Of a DNA stretch of 64,000 bases, positions 37,864-48,248 are shown piece by piece (positions within the stretch are counted from its first letter, which is position 1; each line of letters starts with the position of its first letter). The position numbers were made by a program, and so were the translations under genes. The DNA comes from Persicitalea sp963803495 (GTDB lineage: Bacteria > Bacteroidota > Bacteroidia > Cytophagales > Spirosomataceae): contig CAWDMP010000002.1 in NCBI GenBank assembly GCA_963803495.1, positions 5,146,001 through 5,210,000 of the forward strand, written 5' to 3'. Under the pieces are notes generated by a model. It had not been told where the DNA came from and did no database searches. It saw only the letters and a program-made list of their open reading frames with translations.

Positions 37864-37939
37864 TTTAAGAGTAGTTAGTTAAGTAGGTGTAACGGTCAAG
37901 CAGCGAAAAAATATGATACCAAAACCAACTTTAAGTACT

Positions 37940-38742
37940 ATGAAATTCAATATTCTGCTTTTGATCCGTGGTCATCGGGATGATGTGCTCCTGCCAGCCA
38001 TCCGAAAAACTGATGAGGGCGTGACCACAGATGCCGATAAGTCCGACACCTACTTCCAGTACTCGATTTGGTGGGCGTTTACCAATAAAGTATTCGATGC
38101 CGATCTCTGACGGTCGAAACACTTAAAACCAAGGGTGACGTTGGGCTAGGCTCCTTCAATTTGCTGGATGGTGAAATGGTCATGATAGAGGGCATACCTT
38201 ACCGCATTCGGGAAGACGGGACGGTATCCGAAGGTACCGACGCCGACAAACTGGTGTACGCCAACGCGGTGCATTTCAACGAAGACGACACATTTGAGAT
38301 TACCCAGACGGGCGTGAGCTTCGATACGCTGCAAAATCGGGTGAAGGCCAGACTGGCTTCGCCCAACTACTTCTACGCCTTCGTGATCAAAGGCAAATTC
38401 GCCCGCCTCAAATGCGGCGGCCTGACCAAGCAGCAGAAGCCTTTCGTGGAGGGACTTGACGTACTGATTCCGAATCGCCCGATATTCGAGGCCACCGAGG
38501 TCGAGGGGACGATGATTGGATTTTACTGCCCCGATTTTATTGGCAATATCAACACCAAGGGCTTCCATTTTCACTTTATTTCCGACGATCGGAAGTTTGG
38601 TGGACATGTAATGGAAATGGTGAGCGGCGGGCCGCTGGTCGTGGAAATGGACAAGAAAACGGACTACAATTTTCAGCTACCCGATAACGCCGACTTCAAT
38701 GAAGTGCGTTTCGAAAAAGAATTTCAATATAAAAAGGATTGA
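37940..38742 (+). CDS. Alpha-acetolactate decarboxylase, lipoprotein form, with three indels
   Basis: The catalytic part (38113-38742) is clear: FNLLDGEMVMIEGIPYRI, GTVSEGTDADKLVYANAVHF, then GGLTKQQKPFVEGLDVL, GTMIGFYCPDF and GFHFHFISDDRKFGGHV, where the histidines bind the zinc ion. It decarboxylates 2-acetolactate to acetoin. The N-terminus only makes sense after two compensating indels (an extra C near 37966 and a missing A near 38008), which restore MKFNILLLI-VVIGMMCSCQ, a lipoprotein signal. A third shift near 38105 (net two bases) separates FDAD from LTVETLKTKGD. No acetolactate synthase gene is nearby. Periplasmic or lipid-anchored location is inferred from the signal. Confidence 0.75.
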
Positions 38743-38883
38743 GCACTTAGTGCAACCTGTGCACTGGCCCGATTACCGATTGCTCACTGATACCAGCTAC
38801 TTGATAGCTGAGGTATTCAAATCATGGTATTCCAAGCTCGGGATTGCTATTATAAGGTAGTCATTCACTCAAAAACCCACGCA

Positions 38884-39864
38884 ATGCCCCAAGCCAAGTA
38901 CTTCGGTAAACTCCTGCTCTGCCTTTTTTTGTTTGGTACCCCCGGTAGTAGCCAATCCCAACCCACGGCATCCCAGAAAGAAGCGGTGGATCCCTGCCGT
39001 ATTTCTGAATTTGTCTACACTTCTTCCAGTGGTCGTCGCACCGAAGGTACCTTCGAGGTCGATAAGCAACTCAGGTTAGTCAAGGAAGTGAATAAATACT
39101 TCAACGCCGACGGTAGCCTGAATTTTGAAACCGTCATGAAAAACACCTTCGATGCGAAGGGGTTTCTTGTAAAACGGACCAACAATAGCAGCTACACCAA
39201 GGCCAGCAAGTACAATGCCACCTCGATTATGGAGAAGTTTGAGTACGAATACGAAAAACTCAGGATGTCCGAGGCCATTTACGGTTACGAGGACCCCTCC
39301 CGCAACGTGACCATCGTAACTGAATACGAATACGACGCGGACGACAAAGTCACGAAAAAGAAAGAGTCCCGTTCGACGGGAGAAATACAGGAGTATTTGT
39401 ACGAAGCGGGAAAGTTGACCAGCGTTTCGGGTCTTGACAACGAACTCGAAATCAACGACCAAGGGCTCGTCACGAAAAGTATTGATTCAACCGGGCGCTA
39501 TTCTGAGTATTTCTACGACGCCGACAACTTTCAAACCCTCAGAATCAGCTATAATAAAGAAGGCGAAAAGGAGCGAGAGTTCGAGTCGGAAAACGCCGAT
39601 AGTACCTACAATTTTCCAACCAGTCCGACCCGCCGCAAAGGCCAGCCCAATGTACCCTATATCTACGGAAACCGAAGCCTCCCCGTGGCCCGGACCACGA
39701 CCTATTCCTACGATAAAGACGGCACGCGTACCAAAACGTACGAGGCGATCATTACCTACGATGTCGATGATAAAGGCAATCTGAAAAGCCGGACCCTGAG
39801 GAGCGAGGCAGGGAAAAGAAAAACAGAAGATGTCACGGCCTACACCTACGTAGGTTGCCAATAA
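38884..39864 (+). CDS. Secreted protein with YD-like repeats
   Basis: From ATG 38884 the product is 326 residues with a Sec signal (FLFGTPGSSQSQ). The mature part is made of short beta-hairpin units resembling RHS/YD repeats (EYEYEKLRMSEAIYGYEDP, VTEYEYDADDKVTKKKE, EYFYDADNFQTLRISYNKEG, TTYSYDKDGTRTKTYEA). It lacks the toxin core and long length of full RHS proteins. Function unknown; it may be an envelope or surface protein. Confidence 0.7.
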   Translation: MPQAKYFGKLLLCLFLFGTPGSSQSQPTASQKEAVDPCRISEFVYTSSSGRRTEGTFEVDKQLRLVKEVNKYFNADGSLNFETVMKNTFDAKGFLVKRTNNSSYTKASKYNATSIMEKFEYEYEKLRMSEAIYGYEDPSRNVTIVTEYEYDADDKVTKKKESRSTGEIQEYLYEAGKLTSVSGLDNELEINDQGLVTKSIDSTGRYSEYFYDADNFQTLRISYNKEGEKEREFESENADSTYNFPTSPTRRKGQPNVPYIYGNRSLPVARTTTYSYDKDGTRTKTYEAIITYDVDDKGNLKSRTLRSEAGKRKTEDVTAYTYVGCQ

Positions 39865-39889
39865 TCACTTGGTATCCAGAAATCTGAGT

Positions 39890-40810
39890 ATGAAACTAGC
39901 ACTGACTATCTTCCTGACGCTCGCCATTCGATCGGCGTTTTGCCAGACGCGGCAAATCTGTGTCACGGTGGACGACCTGCCCACGGTAGCCTACGGGGAA
40001 GACGTTCACGCCGAGATCACCGACAAGCTGATCGGCCACTTCCAGAGGTACGACATTCCGGCGATTGGGTTCGTCAACGAAGGCAAGCTGTACCCCGGCG
40101 GTTGGCTGCGCCCGAAAAGGGTGGAATTGCTCGAAAAATGGTTGAATGCGGGTTATGAGCTGGGCAACCACACGTTCAGCCACAACAGCTACCACCACAC
40201 GCTATTCTCCGACTATACCGCCGACATCCTGAAAGGCGCGGTGGTCACCAGGCCACTCAGTGCAAAAGCGGGTCTGCCCTGGCGGTATTTTCGGCATCCA
40301 TTCCTGCAAATCGGGACCCGGCCGTCGGCCTACGACTCATTGGCTGTGTTCCTGAAAAACAACGACTACCTCGAGGCTCCGGTCACCATCGACAACACCG
40401 ACTACCTGTTTGCCAAAGCGTATTCCAATGCCCACAAAGCAGGTGACGACCCCCAAATGCAACGCATCGGCACTGACTACGTCGAGTACATGGAAGCCAA
40501 AGTACATTTCTACGAAGGAGCGAGCAAGCGACTTTTTGGACGAGAAATTCCGCAGGTACTCCTCATTCACGCGAGCTTGCTCAACGCCGATTACCTGGAC
40601 GATCTGGCCGAGATGTACCAACGCAATGGCTATACTTTCATAGACCTGCCCACTGCCCTGAAAGACGACTCTTACCGCGAAAAGATCACCAAGTTTGGCA
40701 ACTACGGCATTTCCTGGATCGACCGCTGGGCTATCAGCCGCGATGTACCCAAAACGTTCTTCGCCGGCGATCCGCTCACGCCTGAGTACATCGAAGCGGC
40801 GGCGAAGTAG
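39890..40810 (+). CDS. Polysaccharide deacetylase family protein (NodB-like)
   Basis: The ATG at 39890 gives a Sec signal (IRSAFCQT); an in-frame TTG upstream is less likely. The mature part is a NodB-type carbohydrate esterase: the first motif ICVTVDDLP supplies the general base and metal aspartate, and GNHTFSHNSYHHT supplies the metal histidines. WRYFRHPFLQIG is the arginine motif. It should remove acetyl groups from GlcNAc- or xylan-type substrates in the periplasm. It is followed 33 bases later by a carbohydrate-binding lipoprotein, which may share a transcript. Confidence 0.85.
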   Translation: MKLALTIFLTLAIRSAFCQTRQICVTVDDLPTVAYGEDVHAEITDKLIGHFQRYDIPAIGFVNEGKLYPGGWLRPKRVELLEKWLNAGYELGNHTFSHNSYHHTLFSDYTADILKGAVVTRPLSAKAGLPWRYFRHPFLQIGTRPSAYDSLAVFLKNNDYLEAPVTIDNTDYLFAKAYSNAHKAGDDPQMQRIGTDYVEYMEAKVHFYEGASKRLFGREIPQVLLIHASLLNADYLDDLAEMYQRNGYTFIDLPTALKDDSYREKITKFGNYGISWIDRWAISRDVPKTFFAGDPLTPEYIEAAAK

Positions 40811-40843
40811 TTTCAGGAGATTTGCCAATTAACTGATTCTCAG

Positions 40844-41449
40844 ATGAACAAAATTGTCTCAATCATCCTGTTGACGATAGTGCTGCAAGGATGCAGTAGG
40901 AGAATATCGTCCGAAATTAATGGACGGGTGGAGGTTGAGGCAGAGCACTTCACTGCTCAAACCAAAGCCGAGCGCCGCAAGTGGGTAATTGTGAAAGACC
41001 AGCACGCTTCGTTGGCTTCCGGTGAGTCGTACATTGAGTGCCGGCCTGATACTCGTGTCACGCACGACGACAAACTTATTCCAGGTGAAAATTTTTCCAA
41101 CATTGCGGGCGAGATGGCGGTGCTTTCCTACCAGGTAAATTTCAAGACGACGGGGCGATACTACGTATGGGTGCGGGCGTATTCTACTGGTTCGGAAGAC
41201 AATGGGATTCACGTCGGGCTCGATGGACAATGGCCCGAATCGGGGAAGCGAATGCAGTGGTGTGAGGGCAAAAACGCCTGGACCTGGGAAAGCAAGCAGC
41301 GCACTCAGGCAGTACACTGCGGCGAGCCTTACCTAATCTACTTAGACGTAGAAGCAGCCGGCAGGCATATCGTACAATTTTCTATGCGCGAGGACGGCTT
41401 CGAGTTCGATAAGTTTTTGCTTACTAGAGAGAAAAATTTTCGTCCCTAG
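40844..41449 (+). CDS. Lipoprotein with a GH115 C-terminal-like carbohydrate-binding domain
   Basis: The 201-residue product has a lipoprotein signal (TIVLQGC, Cys17) and a single beta-sandwich domain. RKWVIVKDQHASLASGESYI, then the NIAGEMAVLSYQVNF and YYVWVRAYSTGSEDNGIHVG segments match the C-terminal domain of GH115 glucuronidases and related proteins. The domain probably binds a glycan at the cell surface. It follows the polysaccharide deacetylase. Confidence 0.75.
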   Translation: MNKIVSIILLTIVLQGCSRRISSEINGRVEVEAEHFTAQTKAERRKWVIVKDQHASLASGESYIECRPDTRVTHDDKLIPGENFSNIAGEMAVLSYQVNFKTTGRYYVWVRAYSTGSEDNGIHVGLDGQWPESGKRMQWCEGKNAWTWESKQRTQAVHCGEPYLIYLDVEAAGRHIVQFSMREDGFEFDKFLLTREKNFRP

Positions 41450-41663
41450 AAGTACTATTAGTGCCATTTTGAAGTATTACCAAATACCGCTGCTTTGCTA
41501 TCAAAACCACAAAAACCATCATATAAAAGTAGATTTCAGGCAGGGCGATAGCAGCGTCCATATCATTAACGGAAGGGTAGTGATGCGGCTTCATGACTCT
41601 CGGAAAGTAGTCAAAGGTAAAAGTATCGCATTTCCACTTTGTGAACTACCCCGCCGCCATGAC

Positions 41664-43824
41664 CTACTTCTCGTACTTCACACGCCCCGGCTGCCAATTC
41701 TGCACAATCGAGTAGTCTTTTTTTACTTCCTCCTTCAATTCATTCACATCCACCCTACCTACCCGGTTGTAGAGGGTAGACTTGTTTTTGGCGGAGTAGA
41801 TAGCCGCGTACCTATCCCAGTGCGCCGCCGCTTTCGTCAGGTACGCCAAGCTCTGCTTTTGATCGGCCGTACTTTTATTCTTGTCGTAAAGCGCCAGGGT
41901 GTAGGCCGCCCTGATTTTGTTGGCGTAGTACAAGCCAATCTCGGCAAATGCTTCGATGTCGCTCGATGTCTGGGATAGCTCGCCTGGATCAGTGGCGGAA
42001 TAAGCAGGGAGCTTTGCGAGATTATCCAGCGCGGTGTGGGCCAGCTTTTCGAGCGAGTCGGCTACGGAAAGCGGCGAGCGCAAGGTACTGCTACCCTTGG
42101 GATCGTGCAGCCACTGGTCTATGCCGGCGATACCGCTACCGGCCATCGGCTTGCGCTTGATGTATTCTTCTACGGTGAAGAAGCCACGATAAATGCGGTG
42201 GCTCAGGTTGGCCTCGGGAAACCATTTGAGGTCGATGTCGCCCCACACGAAGCGGGTGATGTAGGGGAATATCATGCTGGCAGGCTCCCAGGCTTTCAGC
42301 AGGGCGGGGGTGTAGGTACCCCCGAAACGCTGTCGGATATTTTCGTCAAAAATCTCGCGCGGTAGGGTAGGGTCGAAAGGTCAATCTTCCCCAAATCATG
42401 TTGCTGACCCATTGCTTCTTGTACACCAGCGGCGGATCGTCCTGTGTTTTTTTATTCAAAAAATCCCGCCCCCAAAGGTACCCGTCCGGCCCCATGTAGT
42501 ACCCGGCCACTTTTTCCACGTTCGGAATGGCTTCGACAAACTGCCGGGCAAAATCCACGTTGGCCCAGCGCATGGTGTACACGTCGTCGTTGCGAAGAGT
42601 CAACCAGCTCTTATTTTCGTCGGTCAATAACTCGAAGGCCGGTAAAGTAAAGGGTGGATTCGGAATCGAGTACATGTGCGCGATGGCGTACTTGATGCTC
42701 AGATCGAGCCGACAATTCAGCCCTTTGAAATTGCCCAAAATCTCGTCCAGCGCCGCCCAATGGAACCGGTGAATCAGCCGGAAGTCTTCGCGCGGGGCGA
42801 TTTTGAGTCCATCGTTGACGCCCTCGCCGTAGGTACGCCACAGCCAGCGCTCCTTGTTGTATTCGCCCTCGCGCTCATTGTCCATGCCCTCACCGGCCGT
42901 GATGCCGATCCCCTTCAACAGCGGGTAGGTAGTCACCAGCTCGCGCACGGCGGCCCGGAAGTATTTGATGGTCGTTTCGCTGGTCTGGTCGTCGGTGATA
43001 CCGTGCTTGCCCTCGGCCCCGTAGGTGAATTTATTCCAGGTAAAAATATAAAATCGGATGCCCCGGTCGTCGGCCATTTGCATGACCTTTTGCCAAAATT
43101 TTATCTTTTCCTCGATGCTAATCTTCTTGACTACCTCCACATTTTCGTAGAGATAGAGCTTGTCGAACCCCACGCCTTTGTGCGAAAACGTATCGTCGTA
43201 TTTCGCCTTCGTGCGCCATACATCGTCTAATCCTACCTCGGGGAACTCGGGAATTTCGACCAGCGACGGAAACGGGTGCAGGCTCCACAGCGTCATGACG
43301 TTCATGCGGTGGCGGGCCATTTCGTCGAAGTACTCCTGCCAAAACGTCTCCTTCCAGACTTCGGGAATATTCGCCTGAGAAACATCATTTACATCGGTAT
43401 AGCTGGGCGTGCGGAGATCTAGGGGAATGTTGAACTTGATGCCGCGCTCCAACAAATAAGGTTTTTGATCCTTGCTTTCCAGCCACTCGGGGTGGTTGGT
43501 ACGGAGGGCCTCAGCGACATCGAGTCCGCCGTACATGGCCCCCACGGCATCGTGGGCCAGTACCCAAATTTTGTTTCCTTGCCGGCGGATGCCGTAGCTT
43601 TGGTCGTCGGTCCATTGGGGGGGAGCCAGTCGGTTTTCGGCACAAACCCGGGCAAGCCGAACGCTGTCGGCGATGAGCTGTACTTCGTATGTGCCCAGAT
43701 AGGGCTTTATTTCAAGCGCGGCGAACGCGAGTTTTGGATCGTCTTTTGGGAAGAGCACTAGGTCCTGCGCCCGAGAATGGACAAAAGGCATAGTGAGAAG
43801 TAGGAATAAAAGGGCAGATTTCAT
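41664..43824 (-). CDS. Secreted glycoside hydrolase (alpha-glucuronidase/GH20-like fold), frameshifted at about 42375
   Basis: Removing one base at 42375 joins WGRLTF to DPTLPREIFDENIRQRFGGT and gives about 719 residues with a Sec signal (PFVHSRAQ). The N-terminal part resembles the GH20/GH67 N-terminal fold. The central TIM barrel has PLDLRTPSYTDVNDV, RHRMNVMTLWSLHPFPS, GIRFYIFTWNKF and GIGITAGEGM, and a C-terminal helical domain follows. I cannot name the substrate; an alpha-glucuronide or uronic acid-containing glycan is plausible. It diverges from the DUF1080 gene, which suggests joint use. Confidence 0.65.
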
Positions 43825-43912
43825 AGAGGTAGTTTTTACGTAAAGAGCGCGTAGCGGCTGGCAATTACTCTATCTTGCGAGTTGATCTTACCTTGCAAAG
43901 CTCTCACGAATC

Positions 43913-44620
43913 ATGTTAAAGTCCTTTCTGATCTCCGCCCTGCTGCTCTTCGCCTTCGCACCAGCGATGTCTCAGCCAGAATTCGAGCCCCTAGCTTTCA
44001 AGCCACTGTTCAACGGAAAGAATCTCGACGGCTGGGTGAATGTGAACACGGCTGAGGATACCTGGAAAGTCAAAAAGAAAGTACTGATCAGCACTGGTAA
44101 ACCGATTGGCGTCATGCGTACCGACCGGCAGTACGAAAACTTTATCCTGGAAATTGAATGGAAACACCTGGAAGCCGGGGGCAACTCAGGCGTGTTTGTG
44201 TGGAGCGAGGGGACGCAGTTTGGCGACAACCCGCTCACCAAGGCCATCGAGGTTCAGATGCTGGAGCTCGACTACGCGACTCTACACAACGTGACGGATG
44301 ATTATGTCCACGGTGAGCTATTCCCCACGATGGGCATGACGGCCATCCCTGATAATCCGCGCGGCAATCGCAGCAAATCATTGGAAAAGCGCTGCCGTGG
44401 CAAAGGCGAGTGGAACAAGTACGTGGTGGTGTGCGTGGATGGCACCGTGAAGCTGTCCGTCAATGGAAAGTTCGTGAACGGTCTGCGCGCCTCGGAGCGC
44501 AAGAAAGGGTACATCTGCCTGGAAGCGGAAGGTGCCGAAATTCACTTTCGTAATATTCGGATACTGGAACTGCCGGCGGGCATCACCTCGGCCAAGCAGA
44601 CGGCCCCGCTAGTGGAGTAG
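43913..44620 (+). CDS. DUF1080 (3-keto-disaccharide hydrolase-type) protein, secreted
   Basis: A 235-residue product with a Sec signal (FAPAMSQPEF) and a single LamG/jellyroll domain of the DUF1080 family: FKPLFNGKNLDGWVNV, then ENFILEIEWKHLEAGGNSGVF, IEVQMLELDY and AEIHFRNIRI. Family members hydrolyse or process 3-keto-glycosides produced by Gfo/Idh/MocA-type oxidoreductases; others are plain glycan-binding proteins. No partner gene is adjacent, but an exported isomerase/epimerase-like gene (15.6 kb) and a Gfo/Idh/MocA gene (55.4 kb) lie in the window. Confidence 0.85.
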   Translation: MLKSFLISALLLFAFAPAMSQPEFEPLAFKPLFNGKNLDGWVNVNTAEDTWKVKKKVLISTGKPIGVMRTDRQYENFILEIEWKHLEAGGNSGVFVWSEGTQFGDNPLTKAIEVQMLELDYATLHNVTDDYVHGELFPTMGMTAIPDNPRGNRSKSLEKRCRGKGEWNKYVVVCVDGTVKLSVNGKFVNGLRASERKKGYICLEAEGAEIHFRNIRILELPAGITSAKQTAPLVE

Positions 44621-45271
44621 GGTACCTGGCATCGGCAGACTCCGCAGCCAAAGTACCCACAGGATGAGTGAAACCAAACCCAGCGCCAGGATCGCCATAC
44701 CGTGGGTACGGTCGCTGGGGCTGTACACATGGAGACGAACGCCATTGGGCAAAGTCTTACGGGCCGTCGTCAAGTGCCAACCCAGCACCATGCCGAGCAA
44801 ACCGCCCAGTAACGCGAAAGCGTAGCCCAGCGGAATATTAGCCGTCTTGGCGGGTTCGGCCAGTTGCTGCAAGCGCGATTGGTTGAGGGAGTCCAATAGT
44901 TTGGTGTCTACCTCGATGCCGCGCTCGCGCAGTACCCGCCGGGCGAGTTGGTAGTCGAAAGCCGACCATTCGTCGGGGCTCGCCAGAATGTCGAAGAGTT
45001 CTTCATCCTTAAAATCGAAGAGGTAGTGATCGGCCCCGACCAGCAGTACTTCATTGGCTGCCCGCTCGAGCAGCAGTCGATCCACTTCGGAAAAGCGATC
45101 GGGCGGTACCTTGACGATGTACTCGGGCGGCAGCGTAGTCATGCTGATGGGATCGAGCCGCTCGCGGTATTGCTCGGTTCGGTGGGGGATTTCGTGGTCC
45201 CGGAGCAGCTGAACCAATTCCAAAAAGGGGGACTCGTGGCTAAAATTTTTAATTGTCAGAAAGTCTTCCAT
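44609..45271 (-). CDS. Hypothetical protein with two C-terminal membrane helices
   Basis: The 220-residue product starts like DUF2007 proteins (LTIKNFSHESPFLELVQLL, then VPPDRFSEVDRLLLE), has an acidic middle part, and ends in two membrane helices separated by about 26 residues. Its last codons overlap the end of the convergent DUF1080 gene by 12 bases. It follows alaS on the same strand. Role unknown. Confidence 0.65.
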   Translation of the reverse strand: MEDFLTIKNFSHESPFLELVQLLRDHEIPHRTEQYRERLDPISMTTLPPEYIVKVPPDRFSEVDRLLLERAANEVLLVGADHYLFDFKDEELFDILASPDEWSAFDYQLARRVLRERGIEVDTKLLDSLNQSRLQQLAEPAKTANIPLGYAFALLGGLLGMVLGWHLTTARKTLPNGVRLHVYSPSDRTHGMAILALGLVSLILWVLWLRSLPMPGTLLH

Positions 45272-45360
45272 GCGCTACGCCTATCGCTATCACTATTGTG
45301 CCAGGGGCGCTTTTTGGGGAGTCGGACGGAATCTCAGTGATTCGCCAGCGAATTGTTCCA

Positions 45361-48018
45361 TCAAAACATCTCCTCCGCCTTCGCCAGCGCCTTGTCTAAC
45401 CCGCTCATGTCCGAGCCGCCTGCGGTAGCGAAGTGCGGTTGCCCGCCGCCGCCGCCGCGAATTTCCTTCGCCAGCTCCTTCACGATTTGCCCGGCGTTCA
45501 GGTTCTTTTCTTTTACGAGGTTCTCGGCGATAAATACAGCAAGCTGAGGCTTGCCGTTGAGCTCGGTAGCTAACACAGCAATCAGGTTGTCGACCTGATC
45601 ACGAAGTTCGTAGGCCAGTTGTTTCAGGGCGTCGGCGTTGGGTACTTCCACCCGCTCGATCAGCAGGTTCAGGCCTTCGGTGGATTCGATTTTTTCCAAG
45701 AGTGTACTTTTAAGCTGCTGTACTTTTTCATTTTCCAGTTGCTCCACTTTTTTCTGCAAAGCCGTGCGCTCTTCGAGCAGAGATTCCACCGCTTTGGTCA
45801 AATCCTTGGGTGCTTTCAGCAGGTCGCGTATTTGGGACAAAGTACCTTCCTGTTCGCGCATACGCGCCAGCGCGGCCTGACCCGTGATAGCCTCGACGCG
45901 CCGGACGCCCGCCGACACGGAGCCTTCGGAAGTGAATTTGAATAGCCCGATTTCGCCCGTGGCCGGGAGGTGGGTACCGCCGCACAGTTCCAGCGAGTAG
46001 GTGGGATCGAAGGCTACTACCCGCACAAAATCACCGTACTTTTCGCCAAACGTAGCCGTAACACCCTTCGCCAGTGCCTCCTGAATGGGTACGTTGCTTT
46101 GGGTACTTTGCTGGATGTTTTCGCGAATCCGCGCATTGACCATTTCCTCGATGCGTAGTAGTTCTTCGTCGCTCACTTTGGAGAAGTGGGCGAAGTCGAA
46201 GCGGAGGAAGCGATCGTCCAGGTAAGAGCCTTTTTGGCTCACATGGTCGCCCAGTACCCGGCGCATGGCCGACAGCATCAGGTGCGTGGCGGTGTGGTTG
46301 GCCATGATCTTGTGGCGGCGGTCGGTGTCGATGCGCGCCGTGACGGTGCCGGTGTTTTGCAAAACATCGTCCAGTTTCTTATCCCGCGAAATGTGCACGA
46401 ACAGATCGTTCTCTTTCCTGGTATCGGCGATCGTGACCATGAATGGTTTGCCGTCGACGGTCAATTCCAGCGAACCGGTATCGCCCACCTGTCCACCCAT
46501 TTCGGCGTAAAAAGGCGTGCGGTCCAGCACGATGTGGTACTCCTCACCGGTTTTGGTCTTGACCTTCCTGAATTTAAGGATGTGGCTGTGGGTCTCGTGA
46601 AAATCATAGCCCACAAACTCCACCGGCTGGCCCTCATTGTCCTGAACCTCCACCCAGTCGCTGGCCTCGCGGCTGGCGTCGGAGCGGGAGCGCGCTTTTT
46701 GGGCGGCCAGGGCTGTCTGGAAACCGGATTCGTCAATTTCCAGTCCTTTTTCACGGGCAATCAGCGCGGTGAGGTCCATCGGAAAACCGAAGGTGTCGCT
46801 CAACTCGAATACCTCCTCCCCCGGAATCTGCTGCTTTCCATTTTCTTTTAGGCTGCCGGTAATGGTATCCAGTCTTTTCAGGCCCGATTCCAGCGTGCGC
46901 AGGAAACTGCGTTCTTCTTCCAAAATTACCTTGGTGACAAACGCTTCCTGCGTTTTAAGCTCGGGAAACACCTCACCAAACTGGTCGACCAGCGTAGGGA
47001 TCAGCCGATGGATGAAGGGCTGGGTAAGGCCGAGGTACGAGTACCCGTAGCGAACCGCGCGCCGTAAAATGCGCCGGATCACGTAGCCCGCCCGCACGTT
47101 GGAGGGCAGCTGCCCGTCGGTGATGGCAAAGGCCACCGCCCGCAGGTGGTCGGCCACCACCCGCATGGCTATGTCGGCCATCCGATCGGCGCCATCGCCG
47201 TATTTTTTGTCAGAAAACGATTCCAGCAGCTGAATGGTAGGCTGGAAAACGTCGGTATCGTAGTTGGACGTTTTTCCCTGAATCGCCATGCACAATCGCT
47301 CGAAACCCATGCCGGTATCGACGTGCGTGGCGGGCAGCGGCAACAGCGAGCCGTCGGCCTTGCGCTCGAACTGCATGAATACCAGGTTCCAGATTTCGAC
47401 GACCTGCGGGTGGTCGTTGTTTACGAGCGACCTGCCCGATACCGCCGCTACCTCCTCGGCAGAGCGGAGGTCGATATGGATTTCGGAACAGGGCCCGCAG
47501 GGACCCGTATCGCCCATTTCCCAAAAATTATCCTTCTTGTTGCCCAGAATGATGCGCTCTTCGCCGACAATCGGCTTCCACAAATCCCAGGCTTCCTGAT
47601 CGAACAAAACGCCATCAGCGGCATCGCCCTCGAATACCGAAACGTATAGGCGATCCTTGGGTAACTTATACACCCCGGTCAGCAATTCCCAGGCCCACTG
47701 AATGGCTTCTTTTTTGAAATAATCACCAAACGACCAGTTGCCCAGCATCTCGAACATGGTGTGGTGATAGGTGTCGAAGCCCACGTCTTCCAGGTCGTTG
47801 TGCTTGCCACTCACGCGCAGGCATTTCTGAGTGTCGGCGATCCGGCGCGAGGGTGGGGTACCATTGCCCAGGAAATAATCCTTGAATTGCGCCATCCCCG
47901 AGTTATTGAACATCAAAGTCGGGTCGCTTTTGGCCACCAACGGCGCCGATGGCACAATGAGGTGCTGCTTACTTTGAAAAAAATCCAGGAATGCCTGACG
48001 TATTTGCTGAGAAGTCAT
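45361..48018 (-). CDS. alaS: Alanyl-tRNA synthetase
   Basis: A protein of 885 residues from MTSQQIRQAFLDFF at 48018; an in-frame extension upstream to 48084 has no support. It carries the class II catalytic core (HLIVPSAPLVAKSDPTLMFN, GDTGPCGPCSEIH), the tRNA-recognition region, the editing domain with HTATH and CGGTH zinc-type motifs, and the C-terminal DHHA1 domain with the GGGGGQPHFATAGG loop. It charges tRNA-Ala in the cytoplasm. The gene is uninterrupted, unlike several of its neighbours. Confidence 0.98.
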   Translation of the reverse strand: MTSQQIRQAFLDFFQSKQHLIVPSAPLVAKSDPTLMFNNSGMAQFKDYFLGNGTPPSRRIADTQKCLRVSGKHNDLEDVGFDTYHHTMFEMLGNWSFGDYFKKEAIQWAWELLTGVYKLPKDRLYVSVFEGDAADGVLFDQEAWDLWKPIVGEERIILGNKKDNFWEMGDTGPCGPCSEIHIDLRSAEEVAAVSGRSLVNNDHPQVVEIWNLVFMQFERKADGSLLPLPATHVDTGMGFERLCMAIQGKTSNYDTDVFQPTIQLLESFSDKKYGDGADRMADIAMRVVADHLRAVAFAITDGQLPSNVRAGYVIRRILRRAVRYGYSYLGLTQPFIHRLIPTLVDQFGEVFPELKTQEAFVTKVILEEERSFLRTLESGLKRLDTITGSLKENGKQQIPGEEVFELSDTFGFPMDLTALIAREKGLEIDESGFQTALAAQKARSRSDASREASDWVEVQDNEGQPVEFVGYDFHETHSHILKFRKVKTKTGEEYHIVLDRTPFYAEMGGQVGDTGSLELTVDGKPFMVTIADTRKENDLFVHISRDKKLDDVLQNTGTVTARIDTDRRHKIMANHTATHLMLSAMRRVLGDHVSQKGSYLDDRFLRFDFAHFSKVSDEELLRIEEMVNARIRENIQQSTQSNVPIQEALAKGVTATFGEKYGDFVRVVAFDPTYSLELCGGTHLPATGEIGLFKFTSEGSVSAGVRRVEAITGQAALARMREQEGTLSQIRDLLKAPKDLTKAVESLLEERTALQKKVEQLENEKVQQLKSTLLEKIESTEGLNLLIERVEVPNADALKQLAYELRDQVDNLIAVLATELNGKPQLAVFIAENLVKEKNLNAGQIVKELAKEIRGGGGGQPHFATAGGSDMSGLDKALAKAEEMF

Positions 48019-48193
48019 TTTTAATTTCGGTTGTAAATGAGTCGGTCGTGTGTAAGCGACAAAGCGACAAAGTACCAAAGCCACAAAGTGACAGATCGTT
48101 TATATAATGGAAAATACTCCACTATTTTCCTCTGTGGCTCTGCGGCTTTATCGCTCCGTAACCAACCGCAAAAGTAACGATAATGCCATTTGA

Positions 48194-48226
48194 TTGACAC
48201 AGGTTGGGGAATGCTTCGTACTTTTG
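48194..48226 (+). promoter_or_regulatory. Possible promoter of the MerR gene
   Basis: TACTTTTG at 48219-48226 fits the TAnnTTTG -7 box, and TTG at 48194 lies 22 bases upstream. The ATG at 48249 is 22 bases downstream. Confidence 0.45.
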
Positions 48227-48248
48227 AGTACCACATACGCCCGACCCC

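Noticed and set aside
41450..41663. Coding gene after the GH115-C-like lipoprotein
   Set aside because: The open frames here give no recognisable domain or signal, and the longest overlaps the glycoside hydrolase on the other strand.
45361..48084. Start of alaS at 48084
   Set aside because: The 22 added residues have no match to AlaS N-termini, which begin at MTSQQIRQAF.
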